Positions 41,728 through 49,878 of a stretch of DNA of 64,000 nucleotides are shown one piece after another. The stretch is from Blastococcus sp. CCUG 61487. GTDB lineage: Bacteria; Actinomycetota; Actinomycetes; Mycobacteriales; Geodermatophilaceae. The stretch is from the NCBI RefSeq assembly GCF_005222955.1, contig NZ_LWUA01000221.1, positions 36,361 to 100,360 on the forward strand, written 5' to 3'. Both the position numbers and the translations under genes were made by a program. The notes below the pieces were generated by a model. It was given only the letters and a program-made list of their open reading frames with translations. It did not search any database and was not told the origin of the DNA. Within the stretch, counting starts at the first letter, position 1; each line of letters starts with the position of its first letter.

Positions 41728-43344
41728 ATGCGCGGCCTGATGCAGGACATCCCCCTCACCATCGACACGATCTTCCGGCACGCCGAGAAGCACTACGGCG
41801 ACGTGCCGATCGTGACCAACAGCCCCCAGGGCGTCTCCCGGACCACCTACGGCGAGTGGGCCCAGCGCACCCGCCGGCTGGGCGGCGTGCTGGACACCCT
41901 CGGCATCAGCGCCGACGGGCGGGTGGGCACGTTCGGCTGGAACAGCCAGCGCCACCTGGAGCTGTACTTCGCCGCCCCGTGCACCGGCCGCGTGCTGCAC
42001 ACGCTCAACATCCGGCTCTTCCCCGAGCAGCTCACCTACATCGCCAACCACGCCGAGGACGAGGTCGTCTTCGTCGACCGCTCGGTCTTCCCGCTGTTCT
42101 GGCCGCTGGTCGACACGATGAAGACGGTCAAGCACGTCGTCGTCATGGAGGACGGCGGGGACGCGGAGCTGCCCGACGACCCGCGGATCAGCGACTACGA
42201 GACGCTGCTGGCCGCCGCGGAGCCGGTCGACTTCGACGTCCGCGACGAGTACCTGGCCGCCTCCATGTGCTACACGAGCGGCACCACCGGCAACCCCAAG
42301 GGCGTCGTCTACTCGCACCGCTCGACGGTGCTGCACACGATGGCCGCGCTCTCCCCGAACGCGTTCGGGCTCAGCGTCCGCGACGTCGCGATGCCGGTCG
42401 TCCCGATGTTCCACGCCAACGCCTGGGGCATCGCCCAGGCCGCACCCGCCGCGGGCGCCGCGCTGGTCTTCCCCGGGCCGATGATGCAGCCCGAGGCGCT
42501 GGCGAAGCTGATCGTCGACGAGGGCGTCACCTTCACCGCCGGCGTCCCCACCATCTGGCAGGGCGTACTCCCGCACCTGGCCGGCCAGCCGCACAAGCTG
42601 CGCGAGATCGGCTGCGGCGGCTCCGCGGTGCCCAAGGCATTGAGCGAGGCCTACCGCGAGCAGGTCGGCCTGCCGATCCTCCAGGCGTGGGGCATGACCG
42701 AGACCTCGCCGGTCGCCTCGTCGGGGATCCTCCCCAAGCGGTACGAGGACGCCGACGACGAGACCAAGGCGAACGTCCGCGCCCGGGCCGGCGTCCCGCT
42801 GTTCGGCGTCGAGGCGCGGATCGTCGACGCCGACACCCTCGAGGCGCAGCCCTGGGACGACACCGCGACCGGTGAGCTGCAGGTGCGCGGCAACTGGTGC
42901 GCCGCCGACTACTACAACCCCGACGCCGGCGTGCAGCTCACCACCGACGACGGCTGGATGAAGACCGGCGACGTCGCCGCGATGGACGAGTTCGGCTCGA
43001 TCCGCATCGCCGACCGCACCAAGGACCTCATCAAGTCCGGTGGCGAGTGGATCAGCTCGGTGGACCTGGAGAACGCGATCATGAGCCACCCGAAGGTGGC
43101 CGAGGCCGCGGTGGTCGGGGTGCCGCACCCGAAGTGGGACGAGCGCCCGCTGGCCTGCGTCGTCGTCAAGCAGGGCGAGACGGTGACCGAGGAGGAGATC
43201 CTCGAGCACCTCAAGCCGCTGGTGGCGAAGTGGTGGCTGCCCGACGCGGTGGAGTTCATCGACGAGGTGCCCAAGACCAGCGTCGGCAAGTTCTCGAAGA
43301 AGGACCTGCGCGCCAAGTTCGCCGAGTACGAGCTGAAGTCCTGA
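41728..43344 (+). CDS. Long/medium-chain fatty acid-CoA ligase
   Basis: A 538-residue ANL-superfamily acyl-CoA synthetase. Motifs: Cys-Tyr-Thr-Ser-Gly-Thr-Thr-Gly-Asn-Pro-Lys-Gly, Trp-Gly-Met-Thr-Glu-Thr-Ser-Pro, Gly-Trp-Met-Lys-Thr-Gly-Asp, the hinge Asp-Arg-Thr-Lys-Asp-Leu-Ile-Lys, and the C-terminal catalytic Lys in Thr-Ser-Val-Gly-Lys-Phe. The Pro-Met-Phe-His-Ala-Asn-Ala-Trp-Gly block is typical of the AlkK/FadK-like medium-to-long-chain group. It activates fatty acids with ATP and CoA. It diverges from the SEC-C gene across 69 bp. A CCGCGG palindrome pair follows its stop. Confidence 0.92.
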   Translation: MRGLMQDIPLTIDTIFRHAEKHYGDVPIVTNSPQGVSRTTYGEWAQRTRRLGGVLDTLGISADGRVGTFGWNSQRHLELYFAAPCTGRVLHTLNIRLFPEQLTYIANHAEDEVVFVDRSVFPLFWPLVDTMKTVKHVVVMEDGGDAELPDDPRISDYETLLAAAEPVDFDVRDEYLAASMCYTSGTTGNPKGVVYSHRSTVLHTMAALSPNAFGLSVRDVAMPVVPMFHANAWGIAQAAPAAGAALVFPGPMMQPEALAKLIVDEGVTFTAGVPTIWQGVLPHLAGQPHKLREIGCGGSAVPKALSEAYREQVGLPILQAWGMTETSPVASSGILPKRYEDADDETKANVRARAGVPLFGVEARIVDADTLEAQPWDDTATGELQVRGNWCAADYYNPDAGVQLTTDDGWMKTGDVAAMDEFGSIRIADRTKDLIKSGGEWISSVDLENAIMSHPKVAEAAVVGVPHPKWDERPLACVVVKQGETVTEEEILEHLKPLVAKWWLPDAVEFIDEVPKTSVGKFSKKDLRAKFAEYELKS

Positions 43345-43348
43345 CTTC

Positions 43349-43395
43349 TCTGCTTTACCGCGGAAAAGCCGTCGGCTTCTCCGCGGAGAAGCAGA
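43349..43395. repeat. CCGCGG-centred tandem palindromes, copy A
   Basis: Two adjacent palindromes centred on CCGCGG (GCTTTACCGCGGAAAAGC and GCTTCTCCGCGGAGAAGC), 5 bp after the acyl-CoA ligase stop. Outer TCTGCTT/AGAAGCAGA also pair, so the whole can fold as one long stem or two short ones. Confidence 0.75.
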
Positions 43396-43463
43396 TCGGG
43401 AGGGAACCTCGGCCGGGCGTCGAGCCGTCGTCGTAGGTGACGGGGACGGCGAGCGGGGGTCGG

Positions 43464-43970
43464 GTGGAGCGGGACGAGGCGTTCACGCGGTACGTGGACG
43501 AGCGCTGGCCGGTGCTCGTCCGCTCCGCCGTCCTGCTCGGCTGCACGGCGTCCGAGGCCGAGGACGTCGTGCAGACCGCGCTCGTGCGCTGCTACGTGGC
43601 GTGGGAGAAGGTCAGCCGGGCCGGCAACCGCGACGCCTACGTCTACCGGGTGCTGGTCAACTGCCACCACGACACCTACCGGCGGCGCCGCTGGCGGGAG
43701 CACCCGTCGGCCGAGGTGCCCGATGCGGTCACCGACGACGTCACCGGGCACGTCGACGACGCCGACGCGATGCTGCGCGCGCTGCGCCGGCTGGGGACGG
43801 CGCACCGCGAGGTCGTCGTCCTGCGCTACTACGCCAACCTCGGCGAGCAGCAGATCGCCGAGGCGCTGAAGATCGCGCCCGGCACGGTCAAGAGCCGGCT
43901 CTCCCGGGCGCTCGCGGCGCTGTCGACCGACGTCGACGTCACCGAACTGCACGGCGGGAGGGCATCGTGA
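43464..43970 (+). CDS. SigE-family ECF RNA polymerase sigma factor
   Basis: A 168-residue sigma-70 family ECF factor of the actinobacterial SigE (TIGR02983) group. Sigma-2 begins Phe-Thr-Arg-Tyr-Val-Asp-Glu-Arg-Trp and includes Ala-Glu-Asp-Val-Val-Gln-Thr-Ala. Sigma-4 has Glu-Gln-Gln-Ile-Ala-Glu-Ala-Leu and Gly-Thr-Val-Lys-Ser-Arg-Leu-Ser-Arg-Ala. It would direct RNA polymerase to a small stress regulon. Start GTG 43464 gives the normal family N-terminus; GTG 43437 is an alternative. The next gene overlaps by GTGA and encodes a membrane protein, probably its regulator. Confidence 0.92.
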   Translation: MERDEAFTRYVDERWPVLVRSAVLLGCTASEAEDVVQTALVRCYVAWEKVSRAGNRDAYVYRVLVNCHHDTYRRRRWREHPSAEVPDAVTDDVTGHVDDADAMLRALRRLGTAHREVVVLRYYANLGEQQIAEALKIAPGTVKSRLSRALAALSTDVDVTELHGGRAS

Positions 43971-44686
43971 ACGAACCGCGCACCTCGGACCTGCTCGAGC
44001 AGGCGGCCAGCGTCGTGCCCGTCGGGCCCGCACCGGTGGAGGATCTGCTGCGCGCCGGCCGACGTGCCCGGCGACGCCGGCAGGCCGGGGCGCACCTGGC
44101 CGTGGCCGCCGGCGTGGTGCTGGTGGTGGGCGGCTCCCTCACGGTTCTCGAGCTGGTCCAGCCGGACGACAGGTCAGCGGAGGTGGTGGCCGACGCGGGC
44201 GAAGCGGGGACGCCGTACGCCGCGACGGAGGACGGCGCGGCGGAGCAGAGCGCGGCGGGCCAGGAGGCGGCGGACCGGCCGGAGACAGCAGCCGGATCGG
44301 CGGCGCAGGGCGGGCCGTTGATCACCGGCGGCAGCGAGAACTGCGCCGTCGTCTACAGCCCGGAGGCGGTCCGCGACCAGGACTTCGCGTTCGACGGCGT
44401 CGTCGTCGGGCTGGGGCCTCCGGTGAGCGAGCCCCCGACGCCGCTGGACGAGACCGGCGTGACCTTCGCCGTCCAGGAGTGGTTCCACGGCGGCTCGGGC
44501 GCGACGGTGACCGTCGACATCCCGGCGCGACCCACCCCCGAGCAGCCACTGGACGGCGTGCGCAGCTACGACGTCGGCACCCGCCTGCTGGTGAGCGGCG
44601 TGGACCGGGCCGCCGACGGGCCGCTCGCCTCGACCTGCGGCTTCACCCGCTACTACGACGAGCAGACGGCCGCCTCCTGGCGCTGA
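43967..44686 (+). CDS. Membrane-anchored protein coupled to SigE-type sigma factor (putative anti-sigma partner)
   Basis: A 239-residue single-pass membrane protein. The first ~40 residues are cytoplasmic and Arg-rich at their end; a TM helix (~44-64, Leu-Ala-Val-Ala-Ala-Gly-Val-Val-Leu-Val-Val-Gly-Gly) follows; then comes an Ala/Glu-rich linker and an extracellular beta-rich domain with two Cys that could form a disulfide. No zinc anti-sigma motif is visible. The GTGA overlap with the sigma gene and this topology suggest an anti-sigma or sensor role (inference). Not recognised beyond that. Confidence 0.7.
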   Translation: MNEPRTSDLLEQAASVVPVGPAPVEDLLRAGRRARRRRQAGAHLAVAAGVVLVVGGSLTVLELVQPDDRSAEVVADAGEAGTPYAATEDGAAEQSAAGQEAADRPETAAGSAAQGGPLITGGSENCAVVYSPEAVRDQDFAFDGVVVGLGPPVSEPPTPLDETGVTFAVQEWFHGGSGATVTVDIPARPTPEQPLDGVRSYDVGTRLLVSGVDRAADGPLASTCGFTRYYDEQTAASWR

Positions 44687-44730
44687 CCCGGACGGGTGGC
44701 GACCGGCACCGGCACCGCCGCGCACGCGGT

Positions 44731-44736
44731 TAACCT
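44731..44736 (+). promoter_or_regulatory. Leaderless -10 (TAACCT)
   Basis: TAACCT ends 6 nt before ATG 44743, with no ribosome site. Confidence 0.5.
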
Positions 44737-44742
44737 GGGCGC

Positions 44743-45081
44743 ATGCAGCTGCTGTGCCCCAAGTGCCACAACGTGATGGCGCAGTACGAGCGCAACCGCG
44801 TCCTGGTCGACCAGTGCACCGAGTGCAAGGGCCTGTTCCTCGACCGTGGCGAGCTGGAGAACCTCATCGCCGCCGAGCGGGCCTACCTGGACGCCGAGGA
44901 GGGCCGCCCGGTCGCGCCGCCGCAGGCCCCGCCGCCGCCGGTGCGCGACCCGTACGAGCGGGACCCCCGTTACTACGGCGAGCACCGCTACGACGAGCGC
45001 TACTACGGCCGCGGCTACGACGAGAAGTACGCGAAGAAGAAGCGGCGCAAGAGCATCCTCGAAGAGCTCCTCGACTTCTGA
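44743..45081 (+). CDS. zf-TFIIB domain protein with Tyr/Arg-rich tail
   Basis: A 112-residue protein. The N-terminal zinc ribbon has Cys5-Pro-Lys-Cys8 and Cys25-Thr-Glu-Cys28, with Leu-Asp-Arg-Gly-Glu-Leu-Glu after it: the zf-TFIIB family. It continues into a Pro-rich stretch, repeats of Arg-Tyr-Tyr-Gly/Arg-Tyr-Asp-Glu type and a basic Lys-Lys-Lys-Arg-Arg-Lys segment. Function unknown; nucleic-acid binding is plausible from the ribbon and the basic patch. Leaderless start. A long imperfect hairpin follows its stop. Confidence 0.88.
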   Translation: MQLLCPKCHNVMAQYERNRVLVDQCTECKGLFLDRGELENLIAAERAYLDAEEGRPVAPPQAPPPPVRDPYERDPRYYGEHRYDERYYGRGYDEKYAKKKRRKSILEELLDF

Positions 45082-45136
45082 AAGGACCCCACTGCCCCCA
45101 TCCCTCGCAGGCTCGGGACGGGCCCTTGCAGCGGGG
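45082..45136. terminator. Long imperfect hairpin between convergent genes
   Basis: GACCCCACTGC near 45085-45095 pairs with GCAGCGGGGCC near 45129-45139 with two A-C mismatches, and an inner CCATCCCTCG/CTCGGGACGG arm extends the stem. It lies between the zf-TFIIB gene and the convergent rhodanese gene. Confidence 0.5.
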
Positions 45137-45152
45137 CCGTTCCAACACCTCG

Positions 45153-45482
45153 CTAGCGGACGAAGGGCTCCTGGCCGGTCTCGCTGACCATGGGCTTGCC
45201 GGCCGCCTCCCACTCGCCCATGCCGCCGCCGACGTTCACGGCGTCGAAGCCGTTGGCGTTCAGCCACGCGACGACCCGCGCCGAGCGGCCGCCCCCGCGG
45301 CAGGTGACGTAGAGCGGATCCCCCTCGGGCAGGTCGTCGAGCCGGGCCGGGACGTCGCCCATCGGGATGTGGGTCGCGCCCTCGATGTGGCCATGCACCC
45401 ATTCGTCGTCCTCGCGGACGTCCAGGACGACGGCGTCGTCGGGGAGCTCGGACGCGGGGACGGTGGGAACCTGCTGCGGCAT
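45153..45482 (-). CDS. Single-domain rhodanese-like protein
   Basis: A 109-residue rhodanese domain. The catalytic Cys61 opens the active-site loop Cys-Arg-Gly-Gly-Gly-Arg-Ser, and Asp-Val-Arg-Glu-Asp-Asp-Glu-Trp near residue 21 is the CH2A-type motif. Ala-Thr-His-Ile-Pro-Met-Gly follows. It could carry persulfide sulfur or act as a phosphatase-like binding module; genomic context does not decide. GGAGCGG precedes the ATG. It converges with the zf-TFIIB gene and diverges from the PH-domain operon. Confidence 0.92.
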   Translation of the reverse strand: MPQQVPTVPASELPDDAVVLDVREDDEWVHGHIEGATHIPMGDVPARLDDLPEGDPLYVTCRGGGRSARVVAWLNANGFDAVNVGGGMGEWEAAGKPMVSETGQEPFVR

Positions 45483-45539
45483 CACCGCTCCATCGTGGCA
45501 CGCGCCGCGCGGGCGGGGGCACTGCGAGGATGGGCGGCG

Positions 45540-46052
45540 ATGACCACCACGCCCGCGCCCGTCCGCGAGCCCGCCTGGTCCCTGCCACGCGCGGCGATCG
45601 GCCTGTGGGTGACCGAGAGCGTGATCAGCGCGCTGTTCCTCGGCGTGGGGCTCGGCATCCTCCTGATCTGGCTGCCGGCCGACGCGGAGGGCCCGGTCGC
45701 CTGGCTCCGCTGGCTCGCCCCGCTCGCCTACGGCGTCTACGCGGTCGTCGCCATCGGGATCCGGCCGCTGGTCAAGCACCGCACGTACCGGTGGGAGGTG
45801 ACCGACGAGATCGCGTACACCCGCACCGGGTGGCTCAGCCGCACCTGGACGCTGGTCCCCATCGCGCGCATCCAGACCGTGGACGTGACCCGCGGCGTCC
45901 TGCAGCAGCTCTTCGGCCTGTCCACCGTCGCCGTGCTGACCGCCTCCAGCCAGGGCACGGTGCGCATCTGGCACCTGGAGCACGGCGTCGCCCAGCGCGT
46001 CGCCGAGGACCTCGCGGCGCGCGCCGAGCGGGTCCGGGACCAGGCGACGTGA
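45540..46052 (+). CDS. PH-domain membrane protein, YdbS-like
   Basis: A 170-residue protein with two N-terminal membrane helices (Ser-Ala-Leu-Phe-Leu-Gly-Val-Gly-Leu-Gly-Ile-Leu and Pro-Leu-Ala-Tyr-Gly-Val-Tyr-Ala-Val-Val) and a bacterial PH (bPH2) domain from ~85. Pro-Ile-Ala-Arg-Ile-Gln-Thr-Val-Asp-Val-Thr-Arg-Gly is the family core. It overlaps the next, larger PH gene by GTGA, reproducing the ydbS-ydbT pairing of other Gram-positives, where the pair is linked to tolerance of antimicrobial compounds. Exact function unproven. Confidence 0.9.
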   Translation: MTTTPAPVREPAWSLPRAAIGLWVTESVISALFLGVGLGILLIWLPADAEGPVAWLRWLAPLAYGVYAVVAIGIRPLVKHRTYRWEVTDEIAYTRTGWLSRTWTLVPIARIQTVDVTRGVLQQLFGLSTVAVLTASSQGTVRIWHLEHGVAQRVAEDLAARAERVRDQAT

Positions 46053-47521
46053 CGGAGCCGCGGCGCACGTCTCCCCGGATCGTCGCGGTGCACACGGCCA
46101 CCTTCCGGCAGGCCCGCAGTCTCGTCCCCGCGCTGATCCCCCTCGCCGCGGCCACCGGCCTCGGCGGCGGCCCGTGGACGATCGCCGCCGCCGTCGTCAT
46201 CGTCACGCTGGTGTCGCTCGGCACGGCCGTGCTCGCCTGGCGGCGGTTCACCTACCTCGACGGCCCGACGGCGGTGGTGGTGAGCCGCGGCCTGCTCGCC
46301 CGCTCCGAGCGCACGGTGCCCAACGACCGCATCCGTGGCATCGAGATCGAGGCGCCGCTGCTCCACCGGGTGTTCGGCCTCGTCCGGCTGCGCATCGACG
46401 CGGCCGCCGGCTCCGCCCCCGGTGGGGACGAGGAGCTCCTCATCGACGGCGTCCCCCGAGCGGAGGGCGAACGGCTGCGGACGGCGGTGTTCGCCCGGCG
46501 CGGCACGGCCGTACCCGGCGCGGAGACCGACGGACCGGAACCCACGGAGTCGGAGGCCGTCGACGAGGAGGAGTACGCCCGCTTCGACCACCGCTGGCTG
46601 CTCTACGCGCCGCTGGTCGGCGGCTACCTGGCCCTGCCGCTGGCCGGCATCGGCGCGCTGTTCCGGCTCGCCGACGAGCTCCCCGAGGACTTCCTCCCCG
46701 AGGTCATCGGCGTGGACGCCGGGGATCCGGCGCTCGTCGTCGCGGTGCTGCTCGGCGCCCTGGTCCTGCTGGTGGCCGCCGCCGTGATCGGCGCAGCGCT
46801 GGTGAACTGGCGGTTCCGGCTGGTGCGCCGCGGTGGCTCGCTGATCGCCTCCCGCGGGCTGCTGACCCGGCTGCACACCGAGCTCGAGATCGACCGCATC
46901 CGCGGCGTCGCGATCGCGGAGGGCGCCGGCATGCGGCTGGTCGGCGCGGCACGGGCGACCGCGCTGGTCACCGGCCTCGGCGACGCCGCCCGGCGCGGAC
47001 AGCTCCTCCCGCTGGGGCCGAAGGGCCGCTGCCGGGACGTCGCGCTGCGCCTCGTCGACGACCCCGGCCCGCTGAGCGCCCATCCGCCGGCCGCCCGCCG
47101 CCGGCGGATCACCCGCGCCGTCGCCGGCGGGCTGCTGGTCACCGCGGTCGGGGCGGTGCTCACCGCCACCGAGGGGTGGTGGCCGGTGCTCGCCGTCGGC
47201 GTCGTCCTCTCGTTGCTCGGCGTCCCGCTGGGCCTGGGCCGCTACGCCGCCCTCGGCCACGCCGCCGGCGAGCGGACGTTCAGCGTGCGCGGCGGCTGGC
47301 TGGTGCGCGAGGAGGCGATCCTCCAGCGGCGCGCGGTGGTCGGCTGGGAGGTCCGGCAGTCCTGGTTCCAGCGGCGGAACGGCCTGGCGTCCGCGGTCGC
47401 CTGCGTCGGCGCGGGCCGCGGCGGCTACCTCGTCCTCGACATGGCCGCCGACGACGTCGCCGGCTTCGCGGTCGCCGCGTCCGAGCCGTGGGCCGGAGCG
47501 CTCGTCCCCGAACCGAGGTGA
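46049..47521 (+). CDS. PH-domain membrane protein, YdbT-like
   Basis: A 490-residue membrane protein with three bPH2-type repeats separated by pairs of hydrophobic helices (near 20-60, 190-255 and 350-390). Each repeat contains an Asp-Arg-Ile-Arg-Gly or similar block (Asn-Asp-Arg-Ile-Arg-Gly-Ile-Glu; Ile-Asp-Arg-Ile-Arg-Gly-Val-Ala). It is translationally coupled to the smaller YdbS-like gene, so the two probably form one membrane complex. GTG start in the GTGA overlap. A complete 80-bp dyad repeat follows. Confidence 0.9.
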   Translation: MTEPRRTSPRIVAVHTATFRQARSLVPALIPLAAATGLGGGPWTIAAAVVIVTLVSLGTAVLAWRRFTYLDGPTAVVVSRGLLARSERTVPNDRIRGIEIEAPLLHRVFGLVRLRIDAAAGSAPGGDEELLIDGVPRAEGERLRTAVFARRGTAVPGAETDGPEPTESEAVDEEEYARFDHRWLLYAPLVGGYLALPLAGIGALFRLADELPEDFLPEVIGVDAGDPALVVAVLLGALVLLVAAAVIGAALVNWRFRLVRRGGSLIASRGLLTRLHTELEIDRIRGVAIAEGAGMRLVGAARATALVTGLGDAARRGQLLPLGPKGRCRDVALRLVDDPGPLSAHPPAARRRRITRAVAGGLLVTAVGAVLTATEGWWPVLAVGVVLSLLGVPLGLGRYAALGHAAGERTFSVRGGWLVREEAILQRRAVVGWEVRQSWFQRRNGLASAVACVGAGRGGYLVLDMAADDVAGFAVAASEPWAGALVPEPR

Positions 47522-47554
47522 AGCTGCCGTCACCTGATCTACCGGCCGCGCGAC

Positions 47555-47634
47555 GATCAGGTGACCTGATCGCGCAGCGTCCTCCCTCACGGTGGACGGT
47601 GAGGGAGGACGCCCGATGATCAGGTCACCTGATC
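47555..47634. repeat. 80-bp dyad repeat, copy 7 (complete, convergent)
   Basis: Outer GATCAGGTGACCTGATC (47555-47571) and GATCAGGTCACCTGATC (47618-47634) enclose CGTCCTCCCTCAC / GTGAGGGAGGACG. An extra half-site CACCTGATC lies at 47531-47539. It sits between the convergent PH and symporter genes. Confidence 0.9.
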
Positions 47635-47665
47635 ATCGACGGGGAGGCGGGGGTGCGGGCGCGGA

Positions 47666-49300
47666 TCAGTGCTGGACGGCCTTCTCCGCCCCGATGCCGG
47701 TGAACGCGCGCACCTCGAGCTCCGCGGTCTTGAGCCGGTCCGGCCCCTCCTTGGACAGCTTCGTGCCGAGCCAGCCCAGGAAGAACGACAGCGGGATGGA
47801 CACCAGCCCCGGGTTGCGGAGCGGGAACCAGTCGAAGTCCGCGTTCGGGAACAGCGAGGCGCTCGCCCCCGCGCTCGAGGGCACCCCGGAGACCACCGGC
47901 GAGAAGATGATCAGCGTGATGCAGGTGATCAGCCCGCCGTAGATCGACCACAGCGCGCCCTGGGTGGTGAAGTTCTTCCAGAACAGCGAGTAGAGGATCG
48001 TCGGCAGGTTCGCCGAGGCGGCGACGGCGAAGGCCAGCGCCACCAGGAAGGCGATGTTGATGCCGGCCTGCAGCGCCAGGATGCCCAGCCCGATCGAGAG
48101 CGCGCCGATCACGACCGCGGTGATGCGGGCGACCCGCACCTCCCCGTTCGGCGGCACGTTCCCCTTCTTGATCACCGACGCGTAGACGTCGTGGGCGAAG
48201 GACGCCGATGCGGTGATGGTCAGCCCGGCCACGACCGCGAGGATCGTGGCGAACGCGACGCCGGCGATGATGCCCAGCAGCACCGTGCCGCCCAGCTCGA
48301 AGGCCAGCAGCGGGGCCGCCGAGTTGACCGCGCCCGGGGAGCCGAGGATCTCCGTCGGCCCGACCAGCGCACCGGCGCCGTAGCCGATCACCAGGCTGAA
48401 CAGGTAGAAGATGCCGATCAGCCAGATGGCCCAGACCACCGAGCGGCGGGCGTCCTTGGCCGTGGGAACCGTGTAGAAGCGCATGAGCACGTGCGGCAGG
48501 CCCGCCGTCCCCAGCACGAGAGCCAGCCCGAGGGAGACGAAGTCCAGCTTGGAGGTGTTCGTCGCGCCGTACTGCGCGCCGGGGCCGAGGACGTCGCGGC
48601 CCTCGACGGCGGCCGACTGCGCGCCGCCCAGCAGCGAGGACAGGTTGAAGCCGTACTCGCCGAGCACCCACACGGTCATCACGAACGCGCCGAGGATGAG
48701 CAGCGAGGCCTTGATGATCTGCACGTACGTCGTGCCGCGCATGCCGCCGACCAGGACGTAGAAGATCATCAGCCCGCCGACCAGCGTCACCACCAGGGCC
48801 TCGGCCGCGTCGCCGCTGACGCCGAGCAGCAGGGCGACCAGGCCGCCGGCGCCGGACATCTGGGCCAGCAGGTAGAACAGCGAGACGGCCAGGGTCGAGA
48901 TGGCCGCGGCCATGCGCACCGGCCGCTGCCGCATCCGGAAGGCCAGGACGTCGGCCATCGTGAACCGGGCGGTGTTGCGCATCAGCTCGGCGACCAGCAG
49001 CAGGGCGACCAGCCACGCGACCAGGAAGCCGATCGAGTACAGGAAACCGTCGTAGCCGTAGACGGCGATCGCGCCGGCGATGCCGAGGAACGAGGCGGCC
49101 GACAGGTAGTCACCGGCGATGGCCAGGCCGTTCTGCTGGCCGGTGATCGTGCGCCCGGCCGCGTAGTAGTCCGCCGCGCTCTTGTTGTTCCGGCTGGCCC
49201 GGAAGGTGATGTACAGCGTGACCAGGACGAAGGCGCCGAAGATCGAGATGTTGACGGCGGGGCTGCCGATCGTGTCCTCGGCGGCGAGCAGCTCAGGCAC
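47666..49300 (-). CDS. actP: Sodium:solute (acetate-type) symporter ActP-like
   Basis: A 544-residue SSS-family transporter with about 13 helices. Ala-Gly-Asp-Tyr-Leu-Ser-Ala-Ala-Ser-Phe-Leu-Gly is the Na+/substrate-site helix typical of ActP/MctP, and Gly-Leu-Pro-His-Val-Leu-Met-Arg-Phe-Tyr-Thr-Val is the ActP-like loop. It likely imports acetate or related monocarboxylates with a cation. It overlaps the upstream DUF485 gene by 8 bp, the standard yjcH-actP pairing. A CRP-like site lies upstream of that pair. Confidence 0.92.
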   Translation of the reverse strand: MPELLAAEDTIGSPAVNISIFGAFVLVTLYITFRASRNNKSAADYYAAGRTITGQQNGLAIAGDYLSAASFLGIAGAIAVYGYDGFLYSIGFLVAWLVALLLVAELMRNTARFTMADVLAFRMRQRPVRMAAAISTLAVSLFYLLAQMSGAGGLVALLLGVSGDAAEALVVTLVGGLMIFYVLVGGMRGTTYVQIIKASLLILGAFVMTVWVLGEYGFNLSSLLGGAQSAAVEGRDVLGPGAQYGATNTSKLDFVSLGLALVLGTAGLPHVLMRFYTVPTAKDARRSVVWAIWLIGIFYLFSLVIGYGAGALVGPTEILGSPGAVNSAAPLLAFELGGTVLLGIIAGVAFATILAVVAGLTITASASFAHDVYASVIKKGNVPPNGEVRVARITAVVIGALSIGLGILALQAGINIAFLVALAFAVAASANLPTILYSLFWKNFTTQGALWSIYGGLITCITLIIFSPVVSGVPSSAGASASLFPNADFDWFPLRNPGLVSIPLSFFLGWLGTKLSKEGPDRLKTAELEVRAFTGIGAEKAVQH

Positions 49301-49676
49301 GGGTGGCCCCCTCGGTGGTGTCCCGACCCGGCGTGGCGAACTCGTGCGCCTCGAGCCGGGTGCGCATCTCGTCGGCGATCGGGTCGGTGCGCTTGTCCGC
49401 GTGCGCGACGTAGAGGTGGGTGATCGCGAAGGTCGTCACGAACTGGGCCAGACCGAAGAGCAGGCCGAGGTTGACGTTGCCGAACACCTCGGTGGACATG
49501 AAGTCGGGCGCGTACGTCGAGAGCAGGACGAACAGCAGGTACCAGGACAGGAACGCCACCGTCATCGGGAACGCGAACCGCCGGAAGCGGCGCTTCAGCT
49601 CCACGAACTCCGGGGAGTTCTGCGCCTCCAGGTACTCCTCGGGCGTCAGCAGACGCCGTTCCTCGTGTTCGGACAC
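49293..49676 (-). CDS. DUF485 membrane protein (YjcH-like partner of ActP)
   Basis: A 127-residue protein with two membrane helices (~35-55 and ~70-92) of the DUF485 family. Ser-Pro-Glu-Phe-Val-Glu-Leu-Lys-Arg-Arg-Phe-Arg-Arg-Phe-Ala-Phe-Pro is the N-terminal signature. Such proteins occur next to ActP symporters and may help assembly or activity; the mechanism is unknown. First gene of the actP operon, with the actP start inside its end. GGAGG lies upstream of its ATG. Confidence 0.93.
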   Translation of the reverse strand: MSEHEERRLLTPEEYLEAQNSPEFVELKRRFRRFAFPMTVAFLSWYLLFVLLSTYAPDFMSTEVFGNVNLGLLFGLAQFVTTFAITHLYVAHADKRTDPIADEMRTRLEAHEFATPGRDTTEGATRA

Positions 49677-49713
49677 CGGGCGACCTCCTGGGTCGGGGCA
49701 GACGTGCGCGACA

Positions 49714-49732
49714 TGTGATCGGTGTCACGGTA
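49714..49732. promoter_or_regulatory. CRP/GlxR-like site upstream of the DUF485-actP operon
   Basis: TGTGA-N6-TCACG at 49714-49729 differs by one base from the known CRP/GlxR consensus TGTGA-N6-TCACA. A minus-strand TACCGT (49732-49727) overlaps it and could be the -10. cAMP-type control of acetate uptake fits GlxR biology in actinobacteria. Confidence 0.45.
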
Positions 49733-49878
49733 GGAAGCCGGTGCGAGCGTCCGCAGGAGAGCGCGGCGAGGCCTGCGCCGAGTGGTCACCGGCTTTCGCC
49801 GACCGGCAGGTCCGGCGGGACGAGCGGTCACGACGCCGGACGACGCCCGACGCCGGACGACGACGGGCGGCGGCGCAC

